64,000 bases of DNA from Micromussa lordhowensis (taxonomy: Eukaryota > Cnidaria > Anthozoa > Scleractinia > Lobophylliidae), in contig OZ026598.1 in assembly GCA_964020085.1 (NCBI GenBank), forward strand, positions 17,272,201 to 17,336,200, read 5' to 3'. Under the pieces are notes generated by a model. That model worked only from the letters and a program-made list of their open reading frames with translations. It ran no database searches and was not told where the DNA came from. Of this stretch, positions 32,347-40,481 are shown one piece after another. A program made the translations under genes and the position numbers. Each line of letters opens with the position of its first letter. Position 1 is the first letter of the stretch.

Positions 32347-35300
32347 TTAAGTGTCCTTCGTGTATCCGTAGGGATACGATTTGAAAGTGTTCGGGTCTAC
32401 GACGCGTTTGTCGAAGACGAGTCCGTAGCGTTTGGTGCGTGTGATGATTCGTAGATGTTTGGTGGCTGGGTTTCTCCAGAAGAAATTTGGGTTGACGACG
32501 TCGACGTTGCGTCGTTCATCGAGAGGTTGTTGGATCTCGTCGAGGAGGTTTTGGCGCATGACGTTGTAGTTGAGTTGTTGAGCTCCACGGACATTGAGGG
32601 TGAATCCTCTGACTTTGCAGCAGGTTTTGCCGTGTAGGGTTTTGTAGCCGTAATTTTTGGGACCAGCTGACGTGAATTCGGTGATGATGTCGTCGTCGTC
32701 GAGTTCGTTGGTCATGTCCCCTAGGTAGTCTCCTAGAGCAATGTCTGGTTGACCTGGCCTGGCGGTGTAGATGACAGAATCGGTGTCAAAGTAGAGAACA
32801 CGCTGTTGCAGTTGTTCCAAGTAGGTGTAGAGCTTGAGTCGTGCGTGACAGGTGGTGAAAGCGGCGACGAAGATGTTGACGCGACCGTTGTCGGGTTGAT
32901 TGTCCTTGAGGTTGGAGTGAACGACTTCGAGCGTGTCGTCGTTGGAGAGTCGTACTTGGTGGATGACGTTGAACGTATCGGAGACCAAGGCGAAGAGTTC
33001 GTGTGGCGTGTGAACGACTTCGGTGGTGGGTTTGTGTAGATTTTCTCCGAACTTGCCCCAGAAGCTGTTGAGCATGAGTTTGGCCGTGGCTTTTCGTCCT
33101 GGATTCTTGACGATGAGATTGGGGTCGAGATCGATGCCTTCTCTCTGTTTGTATCTCTGCACGTACATGGCTTTGTCTTCGGGGGTGGTGGCCCAAGCAG
33201 GATATCCGGCGGACTCTTGCTTGATCTTGAGCCAAGTGTTGACGTAATCCGCGAAGAGTCCCTTTTGGCGTTGTTCGGGAGGGAAGTGATAGACTTCATG
33301 TATCTTGATCAGAGTGTAGCCCACTTCCACGGCTTTTTGGATTTCGGGGGTGCACCATTCTCCGCGCAGCATGCGTTGCTGGGGTGTGTGTCTGCAGAGG
33401 CACGATTTTTCCAAGAGGGGTTTGGTCATCTCTTCTTCCATGCACGCTTGACATAGTGGGAAGGTGAGTTTGCCCTTGTGCCTGTGGGGCAAGACGGGAT
33501 GATAGAGTCCTTGTGGTGGTGAGATGTCTACTTTGGCCATCCCGAAGTAGTGGTGAATGTCTTGATCGTCGGGGTTGACGAGGACTGTTGGGTGTCCGAC
33601 AGGGTACTCTTGCGTCTTGTTGACCCATGGGTACAAGGACGTGACGTCGATGTACTTGATCTTTTCGCCGACTCTTCTCTCGGCCACGTGATGCAGTTTG
33701 ACAGCATTCGTGCGTCCACCGAAGAAAGCGTTTCTGGGTTGGAGCGGTTCGACGAGTTCCAAGGTGTCGAGGAACTGCCGGAGATCTGGGTTGGTTTTCA
33801 CGTCTTGATCCCAGTCACACTCCCACATGATTTTGACGACACAGCCACGTTGTCTCAGGGCTTTTTGTTTCATGAGCGTGGCTTCGTAGACTTCTTGGAG
33901 GGTGCGGTCAGTGTGACAGATGGGAAATCGGTTGCGGCTCCAGGGAAAGCAGCGCAGACAGCCGTGCCATAAACAGCCATTGAATTCGTAGACGGTGGGT
34001 CGTTGAGTGACGGGATCGCAGGGATCGAACCCGTCCACTAGATACCTGTCAAACACGCGCACTTCCCCTCCGTTTCGTACAGTGCGGATGCGATCGCCTG
34101 GGGTGGGATGTTGAAGTCGTAGTTGGTGTTCTTGCCAGGCTAGCCATTTGAGGGCTTTGATGGATTGGTTGGATCGGGACCCGTGCCATCCACGAGGCGG
34201 TTCAGAAGCGATCTTGTTGATGGGGACGAGTTTCTTGCGCCAGAACCGGTTGCAGGCAGAGGCGATGGTGACGCACTTTTCCATGGGATCAAAGTCGGCT
34301 TTCTGATTGAATTCTTTGCGGAATTTTCTGCATCCTGCTTTGAGGAGTTTGACGTCGGACTCGCAATAGGCTAGCATTTCTCGCTGCAGGATGAACTGGT
34401 AGTTGGCAGCGACTTTTTCAGCGTGCCAACGTTCAAACTCGGTTTTTTTCTTGGCGGACATGCCGTCGGGATCGTAATGGGAAGCATCTAGCATGGGTCC
34501 TTCGTAGTCTTGATTTTCCAAGGTGTTGAATTTGTGCGGGAAGAATCCCTTGCACAGTTCCTCAATTCCGAAGGTAGCAGTAAAGTTGGCGAGTGAGAAC
34601 GGGAGAAAGCATAGGGAGTCCTTGAACGTCAAGCGGTCTGACTGGAAGGAAAGAATCTTGGTGCCCACTGTGATCTGGTTTTTGACTTCACGGTGTTGAG
34701 TGTAACAATATTGTAGGAGAAACATACCGTCGTATCCTTTCAGGTTGTGGAAGATAGCTATGACATTTCTGTCATCTCCATCTTGGTCCGTAGCTATCTC
34801 CTCTAGCCAGTGAAAGAACTCCGTGGTGCAGTCGGGTCCGTAAAATGAGACTGTATCGTCTTCCTCGTCGGTCTCGGCGCAGAGAAGAATGGGTGTTTGA
34901 TTTCCCTCGGCATCCGTGATGGCTTCGTAGTCGCAGTAGACTTGGAGTGGAGGGTCTCGTTGTACCCACACGCGAGTGTCAGGATCATTGGGGGCCGGTT
35001 CGAGCATTGTTCGTGTGCCCACTTCATCGCGCGACACACGTTTCCATTTGGGATCGTCCTCACTTTCAGGTAGCCGTTGAATGTAGCATTGGTGCGTGGC
35101 CACGTGCACATTCTTTTCGCAGATGTGACATTCTCCCCATCCGCACTTGTGAGCCGGGGCGCGACGGTTTCCGCCACGACGTACTTTGTCGTCCAGTTCG
35201 TACACGTGACGGCAGTCGGGGCATTTCTTGAGGGAGTCACAGATGGATTTGATGTGGAGACTCCGACGTTGCAGGTGGTAGTTGTAGCACTGGTCACCGA

Positions 35301-36360
35301 AAAATTTGCGGTGACATAGGGGGCAGACGGAGGTTGGGGTAGGAAACTGTCCAGGTTCTAAGGGTCGTTTGGCCTCTAGGAAATCGGGACAGTCCAAGCG
35401 TTTGCAGGAGGTGCAGCGTTTGCCTTTACAGGGATGACGACGGAAGTCTTCGTGATCGTATCCCCGGTTGCAATCGTCGCAGAAATAGGATTTGTTGAGG
35501 AATCCAGTGAAAGATTTGCAGCCATCGTAGTGATTGTCTTCCTTGATGAGTCGTATGATCTTGCCTGTGGGGGTGGCGGGGTTACCAGCAAAGATGATCA
35601 TGTGCGGTGGATCAATGGACACGACTTTGATCTGGTAGTCGGGCAAGGAGGCTTGAAATTGTGTGAGTTCGGGGATTGCGCAGGGTCCTTCGGGGACTCC
35701 AGCAAGCTGGTGAAGTTCCTTGGCGAGTCGTTCTTGGACGGTGCGTCCTTGTTTGAGGTTGTGGTACTCTTGGTTGCGGACATCTCCGTCAGCGTCTGCC
35801 AAGGCTTTCATGGTGACGATGGCCCTGGCACAACAGAGGTTGTCCTTATTCTTGATGGTGATGCGTGACCTTTTCGCGATATTGCGAACAGCCGCACAGC
35901 TCGGCTTGTATCGTTTTCCATTCCCGCTGCCTGGCCCTGGGGTGCGTATGAAGGTGGTTTCCATGCTGAAGGTGTCGTCGGGGGCGAATTCTTCGTTGGA
36001 ATTGAGTTTGGCCGCGAGGGTCTGGAGATAGGTATCTAGTCTTTCACTGCCTTGCACGAATTCACTTACGGTGAAGATGGTGGATTGGAAGGCGTGCGTG
36101 AAAGCACTGGATTGCATGGAAAAGTGGACCGTGGAATGAGGGGTCAGGGTGTTGTCTGCGTCAATCTGTCGTTGGATGGACCTCCGTAACGCGTGGGTCA
36201 GTTCTTGTCCTATGTTGTCGTTGGGGGTACTGTCTCTCTGCTGTCGCAGCGTGGCTTCGTAGCGTTGTTTGTTTAGGGCATTTCTCCAATTTCGTCGGGC
36301 TCCGACGGGTTGTAGGTCGAATTCAAGGAGGGGATTGGTACCTGCTCCTCCACCGACCAT
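32347..36360 (-). CDS. polB: Protein-primed family B DNA polymerase
   Basis: The 1337 residues from ATG 36360 form a replicative polymerase with 3'-5' exonuclease. The exonuclease motifs are D477-x-E479 (DYEA), N539 to D543 (HNLKGYD) and Y665 to D669 (YCESD). The polymerase motifs are A at D905 (DVTSLYP), B at K1094-N1098 (KLMLNSFWGKFG) and C at D1192 (FDTDSV). Multiple CxxC pairs at ~294-415 form a zinc-binding N-terminal region. Residues ~790-850 (YEFNGCLWHGC...MWECDW) resemble a Vsr-type endonuclease fold. The frame is open upstream to a strong acceptor at 36442-36443, adding 27 acidic codons that join in phase with the leader exon at 37416-37469. An ATTAAA signal lies just past the stop (complement of 32321-32326). 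No damage is seen. Confidence 0.95.
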   Translation of the reverse strand: MVGGGAGTNPLLEFDLQPVGARRNWRNALNKQRYEATLRQQRDSTPNDNIGQELTHALRRSIQRQIDADNTLTPHSTVHFSMQSSAFTHAFQSTIFTVSEFVQGSERLDTYLQTLAAKLNSNEEFAPDDTFSMETTFIRTPGPGSGNGKRYKPSCAAVRNIAKRSRITIKNKDNLCCARAIVTMKALADADGDVRNQEYHNLKQGRTVQERLAKELHQLAGVPEGPCAIPELTQFQASLPDYQIKVVSIDPPHMIIFAGNPATPTGKIIRLIKEDNHYDGCKSFTGFLNKSYFCDDCNRGYDHEDFRRHPCKGKRCTSCKRLDCPDFLEAKRPLEPGQFPTPTSVCPLCHRKFFGDQCYNYHLQRRSLHIKSICDSLKKCPDCRHVYELDDKVRRGGNRRAPAHKCGWGECHICEKNVHVATHQCYIQRLPESEDDPKWKRVSRDEVGTRTMLEPAPNDPDTRVWVQRDPPLQVYCDYEAITDAEGNQTPILLCAETDEEDDTVSFYGPDCTTEFFHWLEEIATDQDGDDRNVIAIFHNLKGYDGMFLLQYCYTQHREVKNQITVGTKILSFQSDRLTFKDSLCFLPFSLANFTATFGIEELCKGFFPHKFNTLENQDYEGPMLDASHYDPDGMSAKKKTEFERWHAEKVAANYQFILQREMLAYCESDVKLLKAGCRKFRKEFNQKADFDPMEKCVTIASACNRFWRKKLVPINKIASEPPRGWHGSRSNQSIKALKWLAWQEHQLRLQHPTPGDRIRTVRNGGEVRVFDRYLVDGFDPCDPVTQRPTVYEFNGCLWHGCLRCFPWSRNRFPICHTDRTLQEVYEATLMKQKALRQRGCVVKIMWECDWDQDVKTNPDLRQFLDTLELVEPLQPRNAFFGGRTNAVKLHHVAERRVGEKIKYIDVTSLYPWVNKTQEYPVGHPTVLVNPDDQDIHHYFGMAKVDISPPQGLYHPVLPHRHKGKLTFPLCQACMEEEMTKPLLEKSCLCRHTPQQRMLRGEWCTPEIQKAVEVGYTLIKIHEVYHFPPEQRQKGLFADYVNTWLKIKQESAGYPAWATTPEDKAMYVQRYKQREGIDLDPNLIVKNPGRKATAKLMLNSFWGKFGENLHKPTTEVVHTPHELFALVSDTFNVIHQVRLSNDDTLEVVHSNLKDNQPDNGRVNIFVAAFTTCHARLKLYTYLEQLQQRVLYFDTDSVIYTARPGQPDIALGDYLGDMTNELDDDDIITEFTSAGPKNYGYKTLHGKTCCKVRGFTLNVRGAQQLNYNVMRQNLLDEIQQPLDERRNVDVVNPNFFWRNPATKHLRIITRTKRYGLVFDKRVVDPNTFKSYPYGYTKDT

Positions 36361-36441
36361 GACAGGATCTAGGGCTGGATCAAAGATCCATTCGTCATCG
36401 TCATCGGGGAACGCCTCATCGTGAGTGCGACGAAGTGTGTT
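36361..36441 (-). CDS. Probable 5' extension of the polymerase exon
   Basis: Twenty-seven codons in frame with the polymerase, rich in Asp and Glu (FPDDDDEWIFDPALDP). They start immediately after a polypyrimidine tract and CAG (complement of 36442-36444). There is no ATG inside. The leader exon 37416-37469 ends in phase 0 and this exon begins in phase 0, so a splice would extend the polymerase. The ATG at 36360 could alternatively be used on its own. Confidence 0.6.
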
Positions 36442-36502
36442 CTGAGATGAAAAAGAAAAAAGAGTCTGTTTTCAATGAACATGTTTTTATTTGACAATGA
36501 CC

Positions 36503-36901
36503 TTAAAGTTCTAGTGTGTCGTCACTTAAATCTTCCCATTGGCGAGCAATGTCCCTTTTCACGCGAGAGAGAGATCTGTTGTGGGCGTCCTTAATGCTGT
36601 ACCCCAAAAATTTGACATAAGTTTCATTATCAATTGTGTAATGGCCCTTGACGACCAGGTGTTGGTTAATCAGACCCGCTTTTTGACTGTCTTCTTTTCC
36701 AGGACAATAGTCAGCGGCACAGTGATGCAAGGAGCATTTGATGTGCCCTATTCCCCAGTCGTCTTTCAATTTGTGGTAATCCAGGATTTCTTCGAGCAAG
36801 AGTCTACGGGGTGTGATTTTGCGCAAGTCAAGGATGGTTTGCCACGTTGAAAGTGAATGGATGTAGTGTTCAATCTCTGGTGGTAACCGATCCCAGTAAC
36901 T
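36503..36901 (-). CDS. F-box-like small zinc protein, terminal exon B
   Basis: A 132-codon exon with no ATG near its start; the frame opens after a splice acceptor (complement of 36902-36903, ...ttctcttctcag). It begins SYWDRLPPEIEHYIHSL, an LPxEI-type segment reminiscent of an F-box, and contains a Cys/His cluster (HIKCSLHHCAADYCPG). It is a tandem paralogue of exon A at 36928-37341, alike through most of its length, and the acceptor was copied with it. AATAAA lies at 36490-36485 on the minus strand. The function is unknown; F-box identity is only suggestive. Confidence 0.7.
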   Translation of the reverse strand, partial: SYWDRLPPEIEHYIHSLSTWQTILDLRKITPRRLLLEEILDYHKLKDDWGIGHIKCSLHHCAADYCPGKEDSQKAGLINQHLVVKGHYTIDNETYVKFLGYSIKDAHNRSLSRVKRDIARQWEDLSDDTLEL

Positions 36902-36927
36902 CTGAGAAGAGAACAAGGTAGTCTGAA

Positions 36928-37341
36928 TCACATTTGTTCAATTGAACCTCTCCATTTGAGAGTAAACTCTCTCATTTTGAGCTCAATGTGCGATTTCGCG
37001 TGAGGCAATCTGTTGTGGGCGTGACTTATGCTGTACCCCAGAAATTCACCGTAAGTTTCATGTTCAAAGAAATTTGTGTAATGGGCAGTGATAACCATGT
37101 GCTTGTTTATCAGACCCGCCTTCAGGTTGTCTCCTTTTCCAGGGCACCATCGATCATAACAGCGATGCAAGGTGCATTTGATGTGTCCCATCCCCCAGTC
37201 ACTTTTCAGTTTGTGGTAATCCAGGATTTCTTTGAGCAAGAGTCTACGGGGTGTAATTTTGCGCAAGTCAAGGATGGTTTGCCACGTTGAAAGTGAATGA
37301 ATGTAGTGTTCAATCTCTGGCGGTAACCGATCCCAGTAACT
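36928..37341 (-). CDS. F-box-like small zinc protein, terminal exon A
   Basis: A 137-codon exon after an acceptor at 37342-37343 (complement, ...ttctcttcttag). It has no ATG of its own at the 5' end and opens with the same SYWDRLPPEIEHYIHSL segment as exon B, then HIKCTLHRCYDRWCPG. Its stop is only 27 bp from the start of exon B, with no poly(A) signal between, so both probably share the AATAAA at 36485-36490. The phase-0 join with the leader exon gives a product of about 155 residues. Confidence 0.7.
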   Translation of the reverse strand, partial: SYWDRLPPEIEHYIHSLSTWQTILDLRKITPRRLLLKEILDYHKLKSDWGMGHIKCTLHRCYDRWCPGKGDNLKAGLINKHMVITAHYTNFFEHETYGEFLGYSISHAHNRLPHAKSHIELKMREFTLKWRGSIEQM

Positions 37342-37415
37342 CTAAGAAGAGAGCAAGGTGTGACCAATGGGGTCTCAAGAAAGAAGGATCACACTTGGTT
37401 GCCTTAAGTACTCAC

Positions 37416-37469
37416 TTGTTCATAGTCATCCATGTGGTCATTTAACTCTCTGTCTGTCAGCTCAGCCAT
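37416..37469 (-). CDS. Shared leader coding exon (18 codons)
   Basis: The ATG (37469-37467) starts MAELTDRELNDHMDDYEQ, ending at CAA followed by GTGAGT, a consensus donor, at a codon boundary. Three downstream acceptors, at 37342, 36902 and 36442, all begin in the compatible phase. The leader can therefore supply the start codon to F-box-like exon A, exon B or the polymerase exon. A TATA-like ATAAAAA lies about 60 bp upstream in the divergent promoter. Splicing is inferred, not demonstrated. Confidence 0.65.
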
Positions 37470-37720
37470 GTTCACTGTCCGAGGTGGAGCACTGAAAATG
37501 CGGTGATTCCGTCAGCGTGCGCGTTTTTATGCTATCGTCCGAATTGGACCCCAGTCTCTCTCGATTGGGGTCCAGTCCCCTGTCGGTTGTAAGAAGGGGG
37601 GATACCCCCCCATCCCCCTAGTCGGCGATTTTACCACGTGACGATTTCCTGCGCTCTGATTGGTTGCGTTTATTTCTATAAAGGCCGTGCCTCTGCGATC
37701 TTGTTTTTCAGCGATGTGCG
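37470..37720. promoter_or_regulatory. Divergent early-like promoter 1
   Basis: This 251-bp gap separates the leftward leader exon from the rightward RING gene. It has TATA-like sequences on both sides (complement of 37524-37530, and CTATAAAG near 37676), a CACGTG E-box at 37635-37640, a CCAAT box (GATTGG at 37658-37663) and the palindrome TGGACCCCA...TGGGGTCCA. Its core 37536-37664 is repeated inverted at 53047-53176. Confidence 0.75.
37536..37664 (+). repeat. Promoter module P1, left copy
   Basis: 129 bp matching the inverse of 53047-53176 with about three differences (one A/T indel and two transitions). It includes the GGACCCCA/TGGGGTCC hairpin, a G/C-run palindrome (ggggggatacccccc), the E-box and the CCAAT box. 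Confidence 0.9.
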
Positions 37721-38446
37721 ATGGCAGAGTTGAGACGCAGTAGACGGCTTCGCGGTCTTGCACCGGAGGAATCTCCGCTTGAGCAGGTCTGCTTCATTTG
37801 TCAGAGAGGTATTGACATCAACACGGTGTCGAGATGTCAATGCACTCCGTGTTGCGGTGTGTTCATGCACAAACCTTGTTACCGTCAGATGGTGCAGACG
37901 GTACCCACTTGCGGTAATTGTCGCCACGAGAATGAGGAGTACCAACGTGAAGTGATTTTGGAGACGGATGAAGAGCTTGAATCGGATGATGACCCGTTTG
38001 AGATAGGTACGCTTCATCACGATGTGATGGGTAGAGTTATGCGAGAACTGCTCCGATACAGAAATGAACAGAGGTTCGCTCGCACTCACTATTACGGGTC
38101 CGTGTTTTGGAGGGAGTTACCGTACGTGCTGGATGCGGGTATCTGGCTGGACTATTACCATAAGCTGGAGGAATTCATGAGACTATTCCCTCGCTATCAT
38201 TTGTATGTGCATGGACGTGTGAGCTTACCCGTGGATTCCACGATTGTCATGAGACGAGCCGTGTATAAGATGATCGTGTTCAATACGCCCTATGCTGTGT
38301 TCCACACGACGCGCGGGTTCGAATTTAGACTGTTGTTTGTCCGAGACGATAGTTCGAACACTGTACGAGTCGATCATCTTAGTTTGTTGCCTCACTCCGG
38401 AGGCCCGTCACTGTATCGGGATGATTTCTTAATTTTCGATTTTTGA
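37721..38446 (+). CDS. RING-CH-type zinc finger protein (unspliced form)
   Basis: The 241 residues from ATG 37721 contain a RING-CH-like finger: C24-x2-C27, C39-x-C41, H50-x2-C53, C64-x2-C67. That spacing is close to MARCH/viral K3-type E3 ubiquitin ligases. An acidic linker (LETDEELESDDD) and a conserved C-terminal domain (from HHDVMGRVMRELL to the end) follow. A donor AG|GTACGC at 38006/38007 can splice out that C-terminal domain and join the paralogous exon at 38459. This is a likely accessory, host-interaction gene. It has no transmembrane segment, unlike most MARCH proteins. Confidence 0.75.
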   Translation: MAELRRSRRLRGLAPEESPLEQVCFICQRGIDINTVSRCQCTPCCGVFMHKPCYRQMVQTVPTCGNCRHENEEYQREVILETDEELESDDDPFEIGTLHHDVMGRVMRELLRYRNEQRFARTHYYGSVFWRELPYVLDAGIWLDYYHKLEEFMRLFPRYHLYVHGRVSLPVDSTIVMRRAVYKMIVFNTPYAVFHTTRGFEFRLLFVRDDSSNTVRVDHLSLLPHSGGPSLYRDDFLIFDF

Positions 38447-38458
38447 TTTTTTCTGTAG

Positions 38459-38907
38459 AGACCGAGATTCGACGTAGAAACAGGAATTATCAGTTGGTGC
38501 ATGATGTGATTCTTGGATACAGAGATGAGGCTCGCCCCTTCCAAACGCATAATTCATTGACTCCGCGCACATGGTCCATCCTACCCGCACGCCTTTCGCC
38601 AGTGGTGTGGTTCCAGTACTATCAGGCAGTGGAGTGTTTTGTGCGCGACCACGGCGTTCGGAGAGTGTACATTCATGGCACTGTGTTTGTGCCTTTTGAA
38701 ACCTTGTTGCATATCGAGTCGCGAAAGGCCGTGTATAACATGTTTTTTTTCAATACGCCCAGGGCGCTTTGGGCATTCCTTAGGTTCAGGTTGTTTTTCG
38801 TGGCCTCAACGGCCGTTGAGGATCAGATGAGCATTGAAAGACTCGGACTGACTTGTATAGCTTCGGCTTCCAAGTATCCGAGTAGTGGTTACCTATTTGA
38901 ATTGTAA
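38459..38907 (+). CDS. Alternative C-terminal exon of the RING protein
   Basis: The open frame has no ATG near its start (the first is deep within), but begins right after a polypyrimidine tract and TGTAG acceptor (38457-38458). It is paralogous to the C-terminal domain of the unspliced form, sharing HDV, a YYxxxE segment, V.IHG./VHGR, KAVYNM/RAVYKM and FFNTP/VFNTP. Phase-1 donor 38006 and this acceptor fit, giving a RING protein of about 244 residues, close to the 241 of the unspliced form. A shared AATAAA lies at 38964-38969. Confidence 0.7.
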
Positions 38908-38944
38908 CACAAGTCAATTTGTAACAACAACGATCTGTAACACT

Positions 38945-38969
38945 TTTATTGTTTCTGTTGCAAAATAAA
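38945..38969. terminator. Convergent poly(A) signals
   Basis: AATAAA at 38964-38969 serves the rightward RING unit, and its inverse TTTATT at 38945-38950 serves the leftward block. The phrase 'taacacttttatt' with an upstream 'acaacaacga' recurs at 39414-39443 at the end of the gene starting at 40050, so the 3' processing region is also locally duplicated. Confidence 0.75.
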
Positions 38970-38971
38970 AA

Positions 38972-39325
38972 TTACAATTTGAATCGTTTCTTGGTCTGCA
39001 TGATCTTCTTTACGATGCGTTCTGTCACTGTTTTTCGAGGTAGTTTGTCAATGGACTTGATCATTTTTGTGTCCGCTTTCCACTTGTCTTGTAAATTCTT
39101 GGCCTTGGAGTAATCGATGTCGTGTTGTTTGGCGATTCGATCCAATCGGTTGATCCCAGGATCTCCCCGTGCCAGGCGTTTCTTCAATTTCGTGCCAGGT
39201 CCCATGTATTGATAACCAGGCCAATGGAACTCAATCCCCGTCTTTCCCAACCATTTTTGAATGTCAAGACCTCCACTCCTCCTCCTCTTCGTTTTTTTAA
39301 TCGCTTTCTTCTTCGTCGGTGTCAT
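38972..39325 (-). CDS. PLA2-domain protein (parvovirus VP1u/adintovirus-like)
   Basis: 117 residues with a basic N terminus (KKKAIKKTKRRR), then YMGPGTKL (40-47, calcium-binding loop) and IAKQHDIDY with the His68-Asp69 catalytic pair, the hallmark of viral phospholipase A2 domains. In parvoviruses such a domain on the capsid interior breaches endosomal membranes; the same entry role is inferred here. Key residues are intact. The start is ATG 39325. It is the last gene of the minus-strand block. Confidence 0.85.
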   Translation of the reverse strand: MTPTKKKAIKKTKRRRSGGLDIQKWLGKTGIEFHWPGYQYMGPGTKLKKRLARGDPGINRLDRIAKQHDIDYSKAKNLQDKWKADTKMIKSIDKLPRKTVTERIVKKIMQTKKRFKL

Positions 39326-39444
39326 ACCGAAGTGGACCTCTCAGACTACCTTGGGGATCCCAATCTTCCCAACCTGAGGAAGGGTTTTTATGTGAATTAT
39401 GAGTCGGTTTTTTGACAACAACGAACTGTGTAACACTTTTATTA

Positions 39445-40050
39445 CTAACCTGAGGAGGGTTGTAACTTTTCCACTTCTGTCTTTCGTTTCGGTCGTTTCC
39501 CTTTTGTGAGTGATTTCAGGGCACCGTCCAAGGCTCCCTCCAAGCTTTGTCTGAATGCACCCTTAGACTTGCGAGAGGGTTTTGAAGCTTTGGTGGTAGT
39601 GGGTGCCTTACTTAAGGGTTTTTTGGGTCTTGGAATTTTTGAGGTGGTGAGTGTCTCTTTTTTGATGCCTGACGTGGAGGGGGTGGCAGGTTCCTGCTTG
39701 ATTCTGACTGGACTGGTGGGTTCCTTCTTGACCCCTTTGATGATTTGCCTCAACATGTTTTCTATGGGTCCGTCAGCCATTCCCTCGGGTTCTTCGGTGT
39801 TTTTGTACACAGTAGGGGCCGCAGACCCTGTGCGCACGCGTTTCACCAATCGGGCTTGTTCCATGGCCATGGGTTTGGTCATCTTGACCGCCAGACTGTC
39901 TGGAATCCTCTTGTCTTTCAAAATGAGATGTTGTTCTGCGGCCAGACGTCCCGCTTTGTTCAACAAGGCACTCTCCGTGATCTGTCCTTTGTAATAGTTT
40001 TGTAATTGTTTGAACTCCTGCACGGGTACCATCATCACTTCGTCCGTCAT
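39445..40050 (-). CDS. Basic structural-like protein, unknown
   Basis: 201 residues from ATG 40050. The N-terminal part (LLNKAGRLAAEQHLIL) recalls a small conserved segment seen in other Polintons, to my recollection. The C-terminal half is Pro/Lys/Ser/Thr-rich, disordered and basic. The ATG overlaps the upstream stop as ATGA. AATAAA overlaps the end of the gene on the minus strand (39443-39438). A role in virion core or scaffold is possible but unproven. Confidence 0.7.
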   Translation of the reverse strand: MTDEVMMVPVQEFKQLQNYYKGQITESALLNKAGRLAAEQHLILKDKRIPDSLAVKMTKPMAMEQARLVKRVRTGSAAPTVYKNTEEPEGMADGPIENMLRQIIKGVKKEPTSPVRIKQEPATPSTSGIKKETLTTSKIPRPKKPLSKAPTTTKASKPSRKSKGAFRQSLEGALDGALKSLTKGKRPKRKTEVEKLQPSSG

Positions 40051-40481
40051 AGTCGTTTTTCAGGGAAATCTGACAGTTGGCTCAGGGCAGTCTCGTAGCA
40101 GTCTTGCCAGTATCTCACTTCTTCTTGTTTCTTTTCTAATCTGAGTTGAAGTCCTTGGATGGTTGTCTTCCCCTCGCCGCACTTTGCACACAACTCGACA
40201 CAACCACCAGGTTCGGTGGTGTCTTGCTTCGTTTGACACGTTTCACAAAAGTCACCAAACTTTAAAGCGATGTGTTCTTGGTACAAGTCATTATATTTGC
40301 GGTTCAATTGTGCCACGGTTTCTTTGAGTCTGTCTTCACGCGCGTTGGAGGCTTGCAACAGTTGCACTAGGTTCGACACTGTATCGTCTTTGGGTGGCGG
40401 TGGTGACCTTTTTTCGGGTACTACATCTTCCCCCAGCAGCGGATACCCTTGCTCGTCTCGCCCTTTCATCGTACACAACAT
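40047..40481 (-). CDS. Coiled-coil protein with CxxC pairs, unknown
   Basis: About 144 residues from ATG 40481 (or 140 from 40469); the frame is open a little further but only from TTG. Predicted long helices flank a Cys cluster (CETC...CVELCAKC), with a heptad-like segment toward the C terminus (LQLRLEKKQEEVRYW). It overlaps the next gene by ATGA and overlaps the upstream gene in another frame by about 15 bp. Confidence 0.65.
   Translation of the reverse strand: MLCTMKGRDEQGYPLLGEDVVPEKRSPPPPKDDTVSNLVQLLQASNAREDRLKETVAQLNRKYNDLYQEHIALKFGDFCETCQTKQDTTEPGGCVELCAKCGEGKTTIQGLQLRLEKKQEEVRYWQDCYETALSQLSDFPEKRL

Noticed and set aside
34871..34885. LxCxE (LLCAE) motif in the polymerase
   Set aside because: It lies inside the exonuclease domain just after motif I, so it is probably buried and coincidental.
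32749..35868. Plus-strand open frames opposite the polymerase
   Set aside because: They are long only because of the GC-rich coding composition of the polymerase; no domain and no start context.
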